Source: Cherax quadricarinatus
Lineage: Eukaryota; Arthropoda; Malacostraca; Decapoda; Parastacidae
Assembly: GCF_038502225.1 (NCBI RefSeq)
Contig: NC_091357.1
Coordinates: 3,029,913-3,093,912, forward strand
Reading direction: 5' to 3'
Length of the DNA: 64,000 nucleotides
A program made the position numbers and the translations under genes. Shown in pieces: positions 20,559-32,759 of this stretch; the first letter of the stretch is position 1; each line of letters begins with the position of its first letter. The notes under the pieces were generated by a model. It was not told where the DNA came from, did no database searches, and worked only from the letters and a program-made list of their open reading frames with translations.

Positions 20559-21190
20559 GACATAAGTAGCTCTCGCCTTTAGTATACACCACTTCCTTGG
20601 TCAGTTTACCCCCCGTCCAACCCTCCTTCCCCCCAATACCTTTTCATATTGGATTACAAGATACGTGACCATCAAAGACGACCTTTCTTACACCATGACC
20701 TGTCTTCATTGACTCTATTATTTTAGCAGTTTTCAAAACAAGAGATTTAGTTGTGTTATGTGCAAGGCCAAATCACTTAGGGTTCGCCACCAGGACTTTG
20801 TGGAGAGTCAAACTTGTTTATACGCACTAAGACAGGCAGCCATCAATACGTATATTGCAGCTGTTCCTAGAGAGAAGAGATGTAAATACAGTCTTTGTCC
20901 CAACTATTTCCAACGACTATGTCCAAATAATATGTTAGTACATGTAAATATAATTTTGAGCGTGTAAATAATCAACGTAACATATATAAAAATCGAATTT
21001 AGTGTAGCCATTTTTACTGTGTGTCTGCACTAAATGTAAGATTTTCTAAAAGGAGAGGAGGCACAGTCTTGCATGATTTAAGAAAACCATTTTGCAAACC
21101 AAATAGTCACAAGTCACTTGTCGGAGCGTCCACCGGAATCCTGCCAGAAGTTCTATACAGAGACTCATGGGGATGGAAGGTGGCCAGAGA
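20559..21190. other. AT-rich spacer, no gene seen
   Basis: An isolated 69-codon open frame at 20758-20967 matches no family I know and has no supporting signals. Confidence 0.5.
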
Positions 21191-21194
21191 CTGA

Positions 21195-21590
21195 TTACTT
21201 TACTCAGACCTATATACTACCTCTCACCTCTTCTTTCTCCCTTCCCATCTTTCTCTTTCCTCTTCATCTCTCCTTTCTTCTTGGTCACCACCTTTCCAAT
21301 TCTCCCTATCGCTTTCTCCTGCCTTCTCACCTCTCTCCCCATCTCTATATCCTTCCCCCCCTCTCTTTCTTCCCCACCTTCCATCAATCTCCCCACCTCT
21401 CCCTCCTCTTCTCGTCTAATGCGCTGTTAATATCGCAGCATTAAGACTGGCAGGGTCTAATATCGTCCCGGCAGATTGACTAGAAAAATTTCTCCTCCCT
21501 CTTTACCTACCTACCTCCCTCCCTCCCTTCCTCTATCCCACCCTCTCTACCTACCTACCTCTCTCCCTCCCTCTCCATCCTATAACATTC
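21195..21590. repeat. polypyrimidine-rich DNA
   Basis: The plus strand is dominated by C and T at 21210-21425 and 21485-21585, with TACCTACC and CTCCCTCC short repeats. Open frames here are Ser/Pro/Leu low-complexity. Confidence 0.8.
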
Positions 21591-21889
21591 TTGGTAAGCA
21601 ATATTGCTCCGGGAATGTTGCTACTCAGTCCCCTGCAACTCAAGGTTGTAAAGCTGCTCCTTACTTAAGGTACTTTAGAGAACAAGATGAAGTAAATCAA
21701 TATCTAGATGGGTAGTGCCTTTAGGATTCTTTAATTTACAAGATGGAAGGAAAATGTTTTAGGAAAAACGTGTAAGTACTTTAAAGTGGGTTTGAAGGTA
21801 TCCTTTGAGCACAGGATGAAGTGAAGGATGTAAATGGATCCTTTAAGCCGAAGATAAAGAGAAGCAGAATGTGGGTGTATCCTTTAAGG

Positions 21890-22150
21890 CATAAAACTGA
21901 ACTCGCACACTGAGATCCGGGGTTCGAATCTCCTCCGGTACGGCTGGAATACATTAGGGACGTGTTTCCATAAGACACCTGCTGTCCCTGTCCATCAGTT
22001 TAAAATGGGTACCTGGGTGTTAGTCGCCTGCTGTGGGTCGCATCCAGGGACATTGACCTAATTTGCTCGAAATGCTCTGCATAACAATGGGCTCCCTATA
22101 CCGTAGTATGTCACTGATGTCAGCTAGGTCTGTACACCTTGTAAATGTAC
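21890..22150 (+). mobile_element. tRNA-derived SINE, tail type 1 (5' part missing)
   Basis: Starts within the tRNA-like head with a near-perfect box B (GGGGTTCGAATCTCC). It continues through the body AGACACCTGCTGTCCCTGT and GGTACCTGGGTGTTAGTCG, then the AACAATGGGCTCCC..GTATGTCACTGATGTCAG tail ending in AATAAATATATA. It runs into (TA)n. Confidence 0.85.
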
Positions 22151-22170
22151 TTGTAATAAATATATATATG

Positions 22171-22250
<80 letters not shown>

Positions 22251-22290
22251 ATATATATATATGTAATATATATATGTAATATATGTAATA
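22151..22290. repeat. (TA)n microsatellite
   Basis: TA dinucleotides with GTAATA and CTATA interruptions, at the 3' end of the SINE. Confidence 0.95.
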
Positions 22291-22612
22291 AATATGAATC
22301 CTCAAAATTATTTAAGAACAGAGTACAATTTAATCAAAATTAGTCATGCATAAAACTAATAACATCCAGCATACCAGTTCCCACTACACTAAAGTCTTTT
22401 CTGATTACTTCTTCAGTGGCCAGGAAGTCCATTGTTCCAGCACTTCCCTTCAGAGAAACACTAAACTGTGGATTTAAACCCAGCAACACTATACACATCC
22501 CTTCTTGCTTCTATACGAGCTCATAGCGGGTGCGGGCTGCCTCTGGTAACCTCGTCCAGGATGGCTTGTACAGCCCCTCATCTCCCAGCTGCTTGTCGGA
22601 GGCAGTTCATGT
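22291..22612. other. unassigned DNA
   Basis: No gene, RNA or repeat recognised between the TA run and the 28-bp array. Confidence 0.5.
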
Positions 22613-24657
22613 GCTGGTATCAGTAACCCCCACAGTCTTTGCTGGTATCAGTAACCCCCACAGTCTTTGCTGGAATCAGTAATCCCCACAGTCTTTGCTG
22701 GAATCAGTAATCCCCACAGTCTTTGCTGGTATCAGTAACCCCCACAGTCTTTGCTGGTATCAGTAACCCCCACAGTCTTTGCTGGTATCAGTAACCCCCA
22801 CAGTCTTTGCTGGTATCAGTAACCCCCACAGTCTTTGCTGGTATCAGTAGCCCCCACAGTCTTTGCTGGTATCAGTAACCCCTACAGTCTTTGCTGGTAT
22901 CAGTAACCCCCACAGTCTTTGCTGGTATAAGTAACCCCCACAGTCTTTGCTGGTATAAGTAACCCCCACAGTCTTTGCTGGAATCAGTAACCCCCACAGT
23001 CTTTGCTGGAATCAGTAACCCCCACAGTCTTTGCTGGTATCAGTAACCCCCACAGTCTTTGCTGGAATCAGTAACCCCCACAGTCTTTGCTGGTATCAGT
23101 AACCCCCAGTCTTTGCTGGTATCAGTAACCCCCACAGTCTTTGCTGGTATCAGTAACTACCACAGTCTTTGCTGGTATCAGTAACCCCCACAGTCTTTGC
23201 TGGTATCAGTAACCCCCAGTCTTTGTTGGCATCAGTAACCCCCACAGTCTTTGCTGGTATCAGTAACCCCCACAGCCTTTGCTGGCATCAGTAACCCCCA
23301 CAGTCTTTGCTGGTATCAGTAACTCCCACAGTCTTTCCTGGTATCAGTAACCCCCACAGTCTTTCCTGGTATCAGTAACCCCCACAGTCTTTCCTGGTAT
23401 CAGTAACCCCCACAGTCTTTCCTGGTATCAGTAACCCCCACAGTCTTTGCTGGTATCAGTAACCCCCACAGTCTTTCCTGGTATCAGTAACCCCCACAGT
23501 CTTTCCTGGTATCAGTAACCCCCACAGTCTTTCCTGGTATCAGTAATCCCCACAGTCTTTCCTGGTATCAGTAACCCCCACAGTCTTTCCTGGTATCAGT
23601 AACCCCCACAGCCTTTGCTGGTATCAGTAACCCCCACAGCCTTTGCTGGTATCAGTAACCCCCACAGTCTTTCCTGGTATCAGTAACCCCCACAGTCTTT
23701 CCTGGTATCAGTAACCCCCACAGTCTTTGCTGGTATCAGTAACTCCCACAGTCTTTGCTGGTATCAGTAACCCCCACAGTCTTTCCTGGTATCAGTAACC
23801 CCCACAGTCTTTCCTGGTATCAGTAACCCCCACAGTCTTTCCTGGTATAAGTAACCCCCACAGTCTTTCCTGGTATCAGTAACCCCCACAGTCTTTCCTG
23901 GTATCAGTAACCCCCACAGTCTTTCCTGGTATCAGTAACCCCCACAGTCTTTCCTGGTATCAGTAACCCCCACAGTCTTTCCTGGTATCAGTAACCCCCA
24001 CAGTCTTTCCTGGTATCAGTAACCCCCACAGTCTTTCCTGGTATCAGTAACCCCCACAGTCTTTGCTTGTATCAGTAACCCCCACAGCCTTTGCTGGTAT
24101 CAGTAACCCCCACAGTCTTTCCTGGTATCAGTAACCCCCACAGTCTTTCCTGGTATCAGTAACCCCCACAGTCTTTCCTGGTATCAGTAACCCCCCCAGT
24201 CTTTCCTGGTATCAGTAACCCCCACAGTCTTTCCTGGTATCAGTAACCCCCACAGTCTTTCCTGGTATCAGTAACCCCCACAGTCTTTCCTGGTATCAGT
24301 AACCCCCACAGTCTTTCCTGGTATCAGTAACCCCCACAGTCTTTCCTGGTATCAGTAACCCCCACAGTCTTTCCTGGTATCAGTAACCCCCACAGTCTTT
24401 CCTGGTATCAGTAACCCCCACAGTCTTTCCTGGTATCAGTAACCCCCACAGTCTTTCCTGGTATCAGTAACCCCCACAGTCTTTCCTGGTATCAGTAACC
24501 CCCACAGTCTTTCCTGGTATCAGTAACCCCCACAGTCTTTCCTGGTATCAGTAACCCCCACAGTCTTTCCTGGTATCAGTAACCCCCACAGTCTTTCCTG
24601 GTATCAGTAACCCCCACAGTCTTTCCTGGTATCAGTAACCCCCACAGTCTTTCCTGG
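22613..24657. repeat. 28-bp satellite array (about 73 units)
   Basis: The unit contains GGTATCAGTAACCCCCACAG followed by TCTTTCCT or TCTTTGCT. The GCT form fills the left third (to about 23335) and the CCT form nearly all of the rest, with a few mixed units. The right end (24230-24650) is almost invariant. No coding sense. Confidence 0.97.
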
Positions 24658-24725
24658 TAGGCTGCTCTCTTGTCATGCTCCTGTAGAGCAGAATTTACTG
24701 GGAAAATCCCCTTCACGTGGTTTTT

Positions 24726-24769
24726 ACAGACGAATCCCACACCAGGCACGCTGGTGTGGGAACGTCTGT
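24726..24769. other. strong short inverted repeat (hairpin)
   Basis: The left arm ACAGACG..TCCCACACCAG pairs with the right arm CTGGTGTGGGA.CGTCTGT across a 5-nt loop GCACG. That gives about 18 paired bases with one small asymmetric bulge. It is shorter than a typical animal pre-miRNA. It could be a fold-back element remnant or a structured RNA. Confidence 0.55.
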
Positions 24770-27070
24770 GTCTCATAACTGTACTAAATGGTCCAATCAG
24801 ACAAATTAATACTGTTTACTTTACCTCTTTGGTTACTTTTAATCAAAATCACATCAACTATCGACTTCCAGTCTTCCTAAGATGAGTAGAATATGAATTT
24901 ATAGGATGCAGTGCCACATTTTCAAACTGCCTACCATAGCTTTCCAGGGTCAGTCTAGTGATGGCGCACTGTCCAGATCAGTTTTCAATATAAGTATCTA
25001 CAAGTGTGCTAGAAATAGTGGTAATAATCACAAGGTGCACAATTGTTAATTATTTTCTTCTTATGCTGTCCCATTGTGAGAAAAAACTCGACTCCAACAA
25101 CGCGTTTTCTTAAGACTTCCATTCTACTCTTAAATTTATTCTTATCAGTTTCTGAGGTTTAACCTTTCAGTCAGAGTTTATGTGACATTGGAGAGATGGG
25201 CTCATTTTGTACAGAGTAAATGGATAACATTAAAAAATACTGGAGCGTCAGGAAAAGGATTTCTCAGTGCAAAACGGTATGTAATCAGGAAAATTCTTTT
25301 GAAGCAAAGGCTTCCTTCTGTAGTCCGAGATGCAGGACGGCACAAAGAAAAAAACCACTATGCAGTGCATTTCGGGGAACTAATCCAAAGGCTTAGATGC
25401 TCCTCAAGAACTAGACATAGCTTATGTAAGACTTCTTGTGTAGTTAACTACAATAAGAAGTACAAAAACAAAGGTAGCAAATGACAAATGTAAGTCTTGA
25501 AGCGCTTCATTGCGTTCACGATTATCAGAAGAATCAGGAACTACAGCACAGTGGATATGTTGAAATTACGTCCACCGTTTCTTAATCTGGGAGTTGGAGA
25601 GGAAACAGATATGTAGGAGGTGCAAAGATGGTACTTTACAAGGAGGACTGGGTTGACTTGTGGTTGTAATAGGAAAGCTCAAGTAGGTTGTATATTCAAA
25701 AACATCACAAGGGTCTGTAGAAGACCCATGAACATTTACTGGGAAGTGAGGAGGACGGTATCTTTCAAACGTCCATAGTGACAGAGGTGGTGTCTACCGT
25801 ACAAGACAGATGCACCGAGGAAGAGAGGGAGAACATTGAAGTAAAATCTTGGTGAATAAATATTGTAGTAGTGACGTTACCTGAACCGCCATCTCTATCG
25901 CCAAAGGATCAAAGCGAAACTCTTGAAATTTACTGCGTACAAAAAATGAAGGATAAGTAGGTGTAGCAGAAGGAAGTCGAGAAGCCATGCTAACATTTGT
26001 GAACCTCTGCAAAAAATCAATTGTACGTCGATGGTCCATGGTTTGCAGTACGACATTCTCTCTTTAAGTAGGCGGATCTCCCGTTCTCTCGGGAATACGA
26101 GGCAAGAACATGAATAAACAGAACGAAGGCCCAACACAGTTCAGGAATTGATTCGTAGACAATTTGCAGGGATCTTCCTTGAGTCAGGGAGGATGGGGGG
26201 GGGGAAATAGGTAGAGAAATCTGCCCTCGATTGACAATGATTAGCGGGGTGTCGAAAACGTCAGCATTTAGGGCACTGTTTAAAGCCGATAAGATCATTA
26301 AGCAGTCTCCTGCCAGACACATGGTAGTGAGAAGCTCGTGATAGTTAAATGTTAATTTGATAACATTGCTCGAATATATTAGTGTTGGATGGCTGTTTCT
26401 GTCGTAATTTACATAACATATTGTTTGTACACTTGGTAAATGCTCTCTGATGTACAAATAACATCAGTAACCTGCATTACATGTACTCCGTCGTGCTGGT
26501 TTGGAAAGTGACCATAGGGGCAGCTGCTGTCAAGATCGCTGGGGACTATAATGATCTTCACACGTCTTAAATTTCGTTAGGCTTAAGCATAAAAATATTT
26601 GACTAGGTTAGTGAGCCATGTACATCATGTAAGTATAAATGAATCCAATACTGAGATATGACGTGGGGAGGAGGAGGTCAAGAACAGGTACGAGATTTGT
26701 AATAATTACATAAACTGAAGAATGAGAGCAACGTTATGGGATATCGTAAAGACGCTTTGCAAATCTCAGTTGTTTCGTCCAAGGAGGTACAGAGGAATCA
26801 TTAAATTACTCATAAAACAAAGATACCTATGTGTTTTGGTGAATGCACGATCCTGTGTGCATCTTCCATGGTTGCAGAATGATGACACTCATAGGCTGTA
26901 AAACACTGATACAGCCTTGACTTCCCTCAACCTAGTGAGGCCACAATATGGCAAATTGCAATGTAATGAAACTTGTGGAAAATACTGTATATATTTTCCA
27001 GAAATACAGTAGTTATATGTAAATAGATGGCCATACTGTATTTAAAAGAATTATATTATGGAAAATGGGA
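24770..27070. other. repeat-poor unassigned DNA
   Basis: The longest stretch without obvious repeats. Open frames of 100 codons (25182-25484, plus) and 146 codons (26017-26457, minus), with an overlapping 81-codon minus frame, show no domain or motif I recognise. They lack clear splice or start context, so I do not call them genes. Confidence 0.45.
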
Positions 27071-27078
27071 AACTGGAC

Positions 27079-27110
27079 CTGCGCCTGCGCAGACAGACTA
27101 GCCATCTTGG
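27079..27110 (+). promoter_or_regulatory. NRF1-like and YY1-like promoter motifs
   Basis: CTGCGCCTGCGCAG at 27079-27092 contains GCGCCTGCGC, the palindromic NRF1-type site. GCCATCTTGG at 27101-27110 matches the YY1 consensus. The pair at close spacing is typical of TATA-less housekeeping promoters in animals. Direction is inferred from the splice donor downstream. Confidence 0.4.
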
Positions 27111-27374
27111 TTTTGAATTGTGTACAACGTTGGTGTGATGGGAAGGAATTTTCGTGCTCTAGAGGTTGAAATTGGGCTGACACCTCTCAAATAGGAGGCG
27201 AAATTGTTGGACATGCATTCCTGCATAACTTGAGATATCAGACGACTGGACAAGACAGCTCCAGGAACCTCAGATAAGCTCTCTAGATTTGTGTATAATT
27301 CTGGCCAGTGTTTTCATAAATTTAGTTAGTGAGGCTTTTCTGAGTATGATACAACTTAATATCCAGTCAAATTG
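27111..27374 (+). other. possible non-coding first exon ending in a splice donor
   Basis: Follows the NRF1/YY1-like pair and ends at TTG|GTGAGTGAT, a strong 5' splice site. The only ATG of note (27139) opens 17 codons and stops. This would be a 5' UTR exon of a gene continuing to the right, but no coding exon is found before the window turns repetitive at 27.8 kb. Speculative. Confidence 0.3.
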
Positions 27375-27816
27375 GTGAGTGATATTAAGATATATTTTCC
27401 TTCTGTTATGTAATTGTGTTTATATATAATAATTTTTTAATATACAGTCCACAAATTTATATATTTACCAGAATTCCTGATGTATAATTCATTTAATTAA
27501 TAGGTCCAGAGCAACCTGCGGTTATGACAGTGGTAGGTATCGAAGGGGGACATTTTTTGCGACCTAGGTGTCCCAAATTCCTAGTCTATGTAACATTGAT
27601 AAATAATAATTATCTTTATTATCATTTACTGTTATGTACATAATTAGTTACATTCAGATAAATGCAATTTTATACAAAACTTATTACCAACTCCAAAATA
27701 TATCCATAATTTATTAATATTCAATGAGGAAATGACAGCGAGAACCACAACATTTGTATCAACGATGCGTATCATCTTAAAATGAGCCATAGTAGATGCA
27801 GCAAGATATACCGCCA
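27375..27816. other. AT-rich spacer, no gene seen
   Basis: Nothing recognised; would be intronic if the exon at 27111-27374 is real. Confidence 0.45.
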
Positions 27817-27925
27817 TTCGTAATGACACGATTGCAAACAAACCATATCACAGGTGGGGATAGAACCCGCGTCGGTCTGGAGTTTTACGACTCTCTGATC
27901 GCGGGTTGTATCCCTGCTCGTGGTA
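27817..27925. repeat. inverted composite of a tRNA-like SINE
   Basis: Starts with CGTAATGACACGATTGCAAA and TGGGGATAGAACCCGCG, the minus-strand end of a SINE. It then switches to plus orientation with GGTCTGGAGTTTTACGACTC and the box B-like GATCGCGGGTTGTATCCCTG. The two halves meet at box B near 27872. Part of the unit recurs at 19297-19345. Confidence 0.5.
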
Positions 27926-28140
27926 TGCTAAGTATTATAACATCTTGGTCTGGTGCAGCGTTAAGTGGTTCAGTCTGTGCCTCAAGACATTAAAGAATAT
28001 AGGATTTACAAGTGGTTCTCATTCTACCATTTATTGGCATGGATGGAGAATGAAGCCTACCCGTCGAATTTAAATTATTAACCTCTTAATTGAAACTGAT
28101 GCATCAATTGCATTTTCTGAAGAAGAAGAAGAAATTAGTT

Positions 28141-28440
28141 AGTTAGTTAGTTAAAGATTCGCCGGTATTCTCCCGGCCCGGGCCTTGTCCAAGTGGTGGC
28201 CCGGCCTTGGCTCCCTCTTTAGGGAGTGTCTGAGACCTAAATCTCCCATGGGAGGAGGCACAAGCACCTCATCTTTGGGACCAACTGTCCCCAGGCCTAG
28301 CCACAAGCTAGGCCTCTCTGGTCTGCCATCCCCGCCCCAAGGGGACTAATGGGAATGACAGTCTTATGAGCTAAAGGCTCGGACTCAGGCACCTACCCTA
28401 CCCTAGAAGGGTTAGGCATGGTGTCGATGAGAAGAATTAT
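28141..28440 (-). mobile_element. GC-rich interspersed repeat with (CTAA)n tail
   Basis: A distinct GC-rich 300-bp block in AT-rich DNA. On the minus strand it begins near TCATCGACACCATGCCTAAC and ends GAATCTTTAACTAACTAACT. The short-tandem tail is typical of a non-LTR element 3' UTR. I remember this block as a common decapod repeat, unverified. No ORF. 27926-28140 to its left is unassigned. Confidence 0.55.
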
Positions 28441-28764
28441 TTCCAATCATAGACCTTAAAACTTTTTCAGTGATTTATATGCATTTATATGCATTTATAT
28501 GCAATTAAAAACACGAATCGTCGAAATATGCAATAACGTCATTTTTTTAGTGCATATGTTTCTATATTTTTAATATTTACATTAAAAAACAAAACATGAA
28601 AAGTCCATAAAAAACTATTATTGCACATTTCGACATTTTAGAGAAATTTGAGGTATTTTCTGACGTAACTATTTTTTTTAGCTATGTAAATTATCACAAT
28701 TTTAATCGAAATTGCTGATTAACGATTTTTTTTCGGAATATTTATGGTTTACCATCATTGAACT
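28441..28764. other. AT-rich spacer
   Basis: Contains three TTTATATGCA units at 28477-28506 and otherwise nothing recognised. Confidence 0.5.
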
Positions 28765-29521
28765 AATTCGTATAGGATGTATAATGGAACAAAACATTAA
28801 CATCCACTACAAGATAATCGTATAGGATGTATAATGGAACAAAACATTAACATCCACTACAAGATAATCGTATAGGATGTATAATGGAACAAAACATTAA
28901 CATCCACTACAAGATAATCGTATAGGATGTATAATGGAACAAAACATTAACATCCACTACAAGATAATCGTATAGGATGTATAATGGAACAAAACATTAA
29001 CATCCACTACGAGATAATCGTATAGGATGTATAATGGAACAAAACATTAACATCCACTACGAGATAATCGTATAGGATGTATAATGGAACAAAACACTAA
29101 CATCCACTACGAGATAATCGTATAGGATGTATAATGGAACAAAACATTAACATCCACTACAAGATAATCGTATAGGATGTATAATGGAACAAAACATTAA
29201 CATCCACTACGAGATAATCGTATAGGATGTATAATGGAACAAAACACTAACATCCACTACAAGATAATCGTATAGGATGTATAATGGAACAAAACATTAA
29301 CATCCACTACAAGATAATCGTATAGGATGTATAATGGAACAAAACACTAACATCCACTACAAGATAATCGTATAGGATGTATAATGGAACAAAACACTAA
29401 CATCCACTACAAGATAATCGTATAGGATGTATAATGGAACAAAACACTAACATCCACTACAAGATAATCGTATAGGATGTATAATGGAACAAAACATTAA
29501 CATCCACTACGAGATAATCGT
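28765..29521. repeat. 50-bp tandem array (about 15 units)
   Basis: The unit contains AATCGTATAGGATGTATAAT, GGAACAAAACATTAACATCC and ACTACAAGAT. Units differ at only two or three sites (ACATTAAC/ACACTAAC, CAAGA/CGAGA), so the array is young or homogenised. Confidence 0.97.
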
Positions 29522-30381
29522 ACTAGTAGTAGTACCACAAGTAGCAGTAGTACCACTAGTAGTAGTACCACAAGTAGCAGTAGTACCACTAGTAGTACTA
29601 CTAGTAGTAGTACTACTGCTAGTAGTACTACTAGTAGTAGTACTACTACTAGTAGTGCTACTAGTAGTAGTAGTACTTGTAGTAATATAGTATTAGTACT
29701 TGTAGTACTACTAGTAGTAGTACTTGTAGTACTACTAGTAGTAGTAGTACTTGTACTACTAGCAGTAGTAGTAGTAGTACTTGTAGTAACACTACTAGTA
29801 GTAGTAGTACTTGTAATACTAGTAGTATAGTATATATATATATATAGTAGTATATATAGTAGTACTAGTAGTACTACTAGTAGTAGTACTACTAGTAGTA
29901 GTAGTACTAGTAGTAGTACTAGTAGTAGTACTAGTAGTACTACTAGTAGTACCACTAGTAGTAGTAGTAGTAGCACTGGTAGTATTAGTACCACTAGTAG
30001 TAGTAGTACCACTAGTAGTAGTACCACTAGTAGTAGTAGTACCACTAGTAGTAGTAGTAGTAGCACTGGTAGTAGTAGTACCACTAGTAGTAGTAGTACC
30101 ACTAGTAGTAGTAGTACCACTAGTAGTAGTAGTACAACTAGTAGTAGCAGTACCACTAGTAGTACCACTAGTAGTAGTACCACAAGTAGTAGTAGTACCA
30201 CTAGTAGTAGTAGTACCACTAGTAGTAGTACCACTAGTAGTAGTAGTAGTACCACTAGTAGTAGTAGTACCACTAGTAGCAGTAGTACCACTAGTAGTAG
30301 TACCACAAGTAGCAGTAGTACCACTAGTAGTAGTACCACAAGTAGCAGTAGTACCACTAGTAGTACTACTAGTAGTAGTAC
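29521..30381. repeat. ACT/AGT trinucleotide and compound repeat
   Basis: Interleaved ACTAGTAGT and AGTACCACTAGT units, with a short TATATA patch at 29829-29846. ACTAGT is palindromic, so the tract is rich in small inverted repeats. A 309-codon minus frame (Leu/Val) is low-complexity. Confidence 0.93.
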
Positions 30382-30769
30382 GTCGTGCCGAATAGGCAGA
30401 ACTTGCGATCTTGGCTTAAATAGCAACGCTTATCTTGCCATATAGGACAAGCGAAAATTTGTGTATGCAATAATTTCGCCAAAATCATTCTGAACCTAAC
30501 GAAAAAAATATATTTCACTGTGTTTGTTTAGCATTAAATTATTGTAAACAAATCTAAAATATATTTAGTTGAGTTAGGCTAAAATAAATTGTTCTTGTTA
30601 TAATAAGGTTAGGTAAGTTTTCTAAGATTCTTTTGGTGCAAAATTAAGAATTTTTACATTAACATAAATGAAAAAAATATATCTTTAAACGTATAAGAGA
30701 AAATTTCAGAAAGGACTTAATTTTAAATGAGTTCTTGCTAATTGACCAGTTTTACATTTTCGGCACGAC
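30382..30769 (-). mobile_element. MITE copy M2
   Basis: 388 bp, inverted relative to 9318-9704: starts GTCGTGCCGAATAGGCAGAA and ends ATTTTCGGCACGAC. The left flank is the ACT/AGT repeat, the right flank (TA)n. Confidence 0.85.

Positions 30770-30770
<1 letters not shown>

Positions 30771-30831
<61 letters not shown>
30771..30831. repeat. (TA)n microsatellite
   Basis: TA run between the MITE and the family C 3' tail. Confidence 0.95.
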
Positions 30832-30833
<2 letters not shown>

Positions 30834-30837
30834 TGTA

Positions 30838-32487
30838 ATATTTTAACAAGTCGGCCGTCTCCCACCGAGGCAGGGTGACCCAAAAAGAAAATCCCCAAAA
30901 AGAAAATACTTTCATCATTCAACACTTTCACCTCACTCACACATAATCACTGTTTTTGCAGAGGTGCTCAGAACACAACAGTTTAGAAGCATATACGTAT
31001 AAAGATACACAACATATCCCTCCAAACTGCTAATATCCCGAACCCCTCCTTTAGAGTGCAGGCATTGTACTTCACATTTCCAGGACTCAAGTCCGGTTAT
31101 ATAAAAATAACCAGTTTCCCTGAATCCCTTCACTAAATATTACCCTGCTCACACTCCAACAGATCGTCAGGTCCCAAATACCATTCATCTCCATTCACTC
31201 CTATCGAACACGCTCACGCACGCCTGCTGAAAGTCCCAGCCCCTCGCCCACAAAATCTCCCTTACCCCTTCCAACCTTTTCGAGGACGACCCCTACCTCG
31301 CCTTCCTTTCCCTACAGATTTATACGCACTCCATGTTATTCTACTTTGATCCATTCTCTCTAAATGACCAAACCACCTCAACAACCCCTCTCCAGCCCTC
31401 TGACTAATACTTTTATTAACTCCACACATTCTCCTAATTTCCACACTCCGAATTTTCTGCATAATATTTACACCACACATTGCCCTTAAACAGGACATCT
31501 CCACTGCCTCCAACCGTCTCCTCGCTGCTGCATTCACAACCCAAGCTTCTCACCCATATAAGAGTGTTGGTACTACTATACTTTCATACATTCCCTTCTC
31601 TGCCTCCATAGATAATGTTTTTTGTCTCCACATATACCTCAACCCACCACTCACCTTTTTTCCCTCATCAATTCTATGATTAACCTCATCCTTCATAAAT
31701 CCATCCGCTGACACGTCAACTCTCAAATATCTGAAAACATTCACTTCTTCCATACTCCTCCTCCCCAATTTGATATCCAATTTTTCTTTATCTAAATCAT
31801 TTGATACCCTCATCACCTTACTCTTTTCTATGTTCACTTTCAACTTTCTACCTTTACACACATTCTCAAACTCATCCACTAACCTTTGCAATTTTTCTTT
31901 AGAATCTCCCATAAGCACAGTATCATCAGCAAAAAGTAACTGTGTCAATTCCCATTTTGTATTTGATTCCCCATAATTTAATCCCACCCCTCTTCCGAAC
32001 ACCCTAGCATTTACTTCTTTTACAACCCCATCTATAAATATATTAAACAACCATGGTGACATTACACATCCCTGCCTAAGACCTACTTTTACCGGGAAGT
32101 ATTCTCCCTCTCTTCTACATACCCTAACCTGAGCCTCACTATCCTCATAAAAACTCTTTACAGCATTTAGTAACTTACCACCTATTCCATACACTTACAA
32201 CATCTGCCACATTGCTCCCCTATCCACTCTATCATATGCCTTTTCTAAATCCATAAATGCAATAAAAACTTCCCTACCTTTATCTAAATACTGTTCACAT
32301 ATATGCTTCAATGTAAACACTTGATCTACACATCCCCTACCCACTCTGAAGCCTCCTTGCTCATCTGCAATCCTACATTCTGACTTACCTCTAATTCTTT
32401 CAATAATAACCCTACCATACACTTTTCCTGGTATACTCAGTAAACTTATTCCTCTACTATTTTACAATCTATTTTGTCCCCCTTCCC

Positions 32488-32490
<3 letters not shown>
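30838..32490 (-). pseudogene. RTE-like LINE, family C, 5'-truncated
   Basis: The 3' UTR occupies 30838-31200. The coding part reads upward through 31262-31537 (RRRLEAVEMSCLRAM...GRGRPRKGW), 31550-32194 (VGLRQGCVMSPWLF and catalytic FADD) and 32195-32422 (EQGGFRVGRGCVDQVF, FMDLEKAYDRVD). The breaks are single-base stops: TGA for a Cys codon of YGCEAW at about 31543, and TAA for Gln after MWQML at about 32194. The 5' end is cut in the KGKGDK motif, where (TA)n begins. It lacks the endonuclease. Confidence 0.9.

Positions 32491-32491
<1 letters not shown>

Positions 32492-32559
<68 letters not shown>
32492..32559. repeat. (TA)n microsatellite
   Basis: TA run at the 5' truncation point of the family C LINE. 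32560-32760 beyond it is AT-rich and unassigned. Confidence 0.95.
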
Positions 32560-32560
<1 letters not shown>

Positions 32561-32759
32561 CATACATTAAATTCTACTTAATTACGTACACGAGATATGT
32601 TTCTTTATTGCATTTTTCAGTGTATTTAATTTTAATTATTTTGAGTTATTATTCATATTAAATTATATTCGTTTTTACTTTATTTCAGTAAAGTTTTGCA
32701 TGACATGTCTCGACTTTATTGCTCTTAAACATGAATTTATTATAAACACAATAAATACC

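Noticed and set aside
22420..22460. Another hammerhead around ACTTCTTCAGTGGCC
   Set aside because: The reverse complement has CTGAAGAAG but no hairpin followed by GAAA and no matching stem I arm.
24576..26457. Genes at 24576-24885, 25182-25484, 25794-26039 and 26017-26457
   Set aside because: Short frames without recognisable motifs, overlapping on both strands, some starting within the 28-bp satellite.
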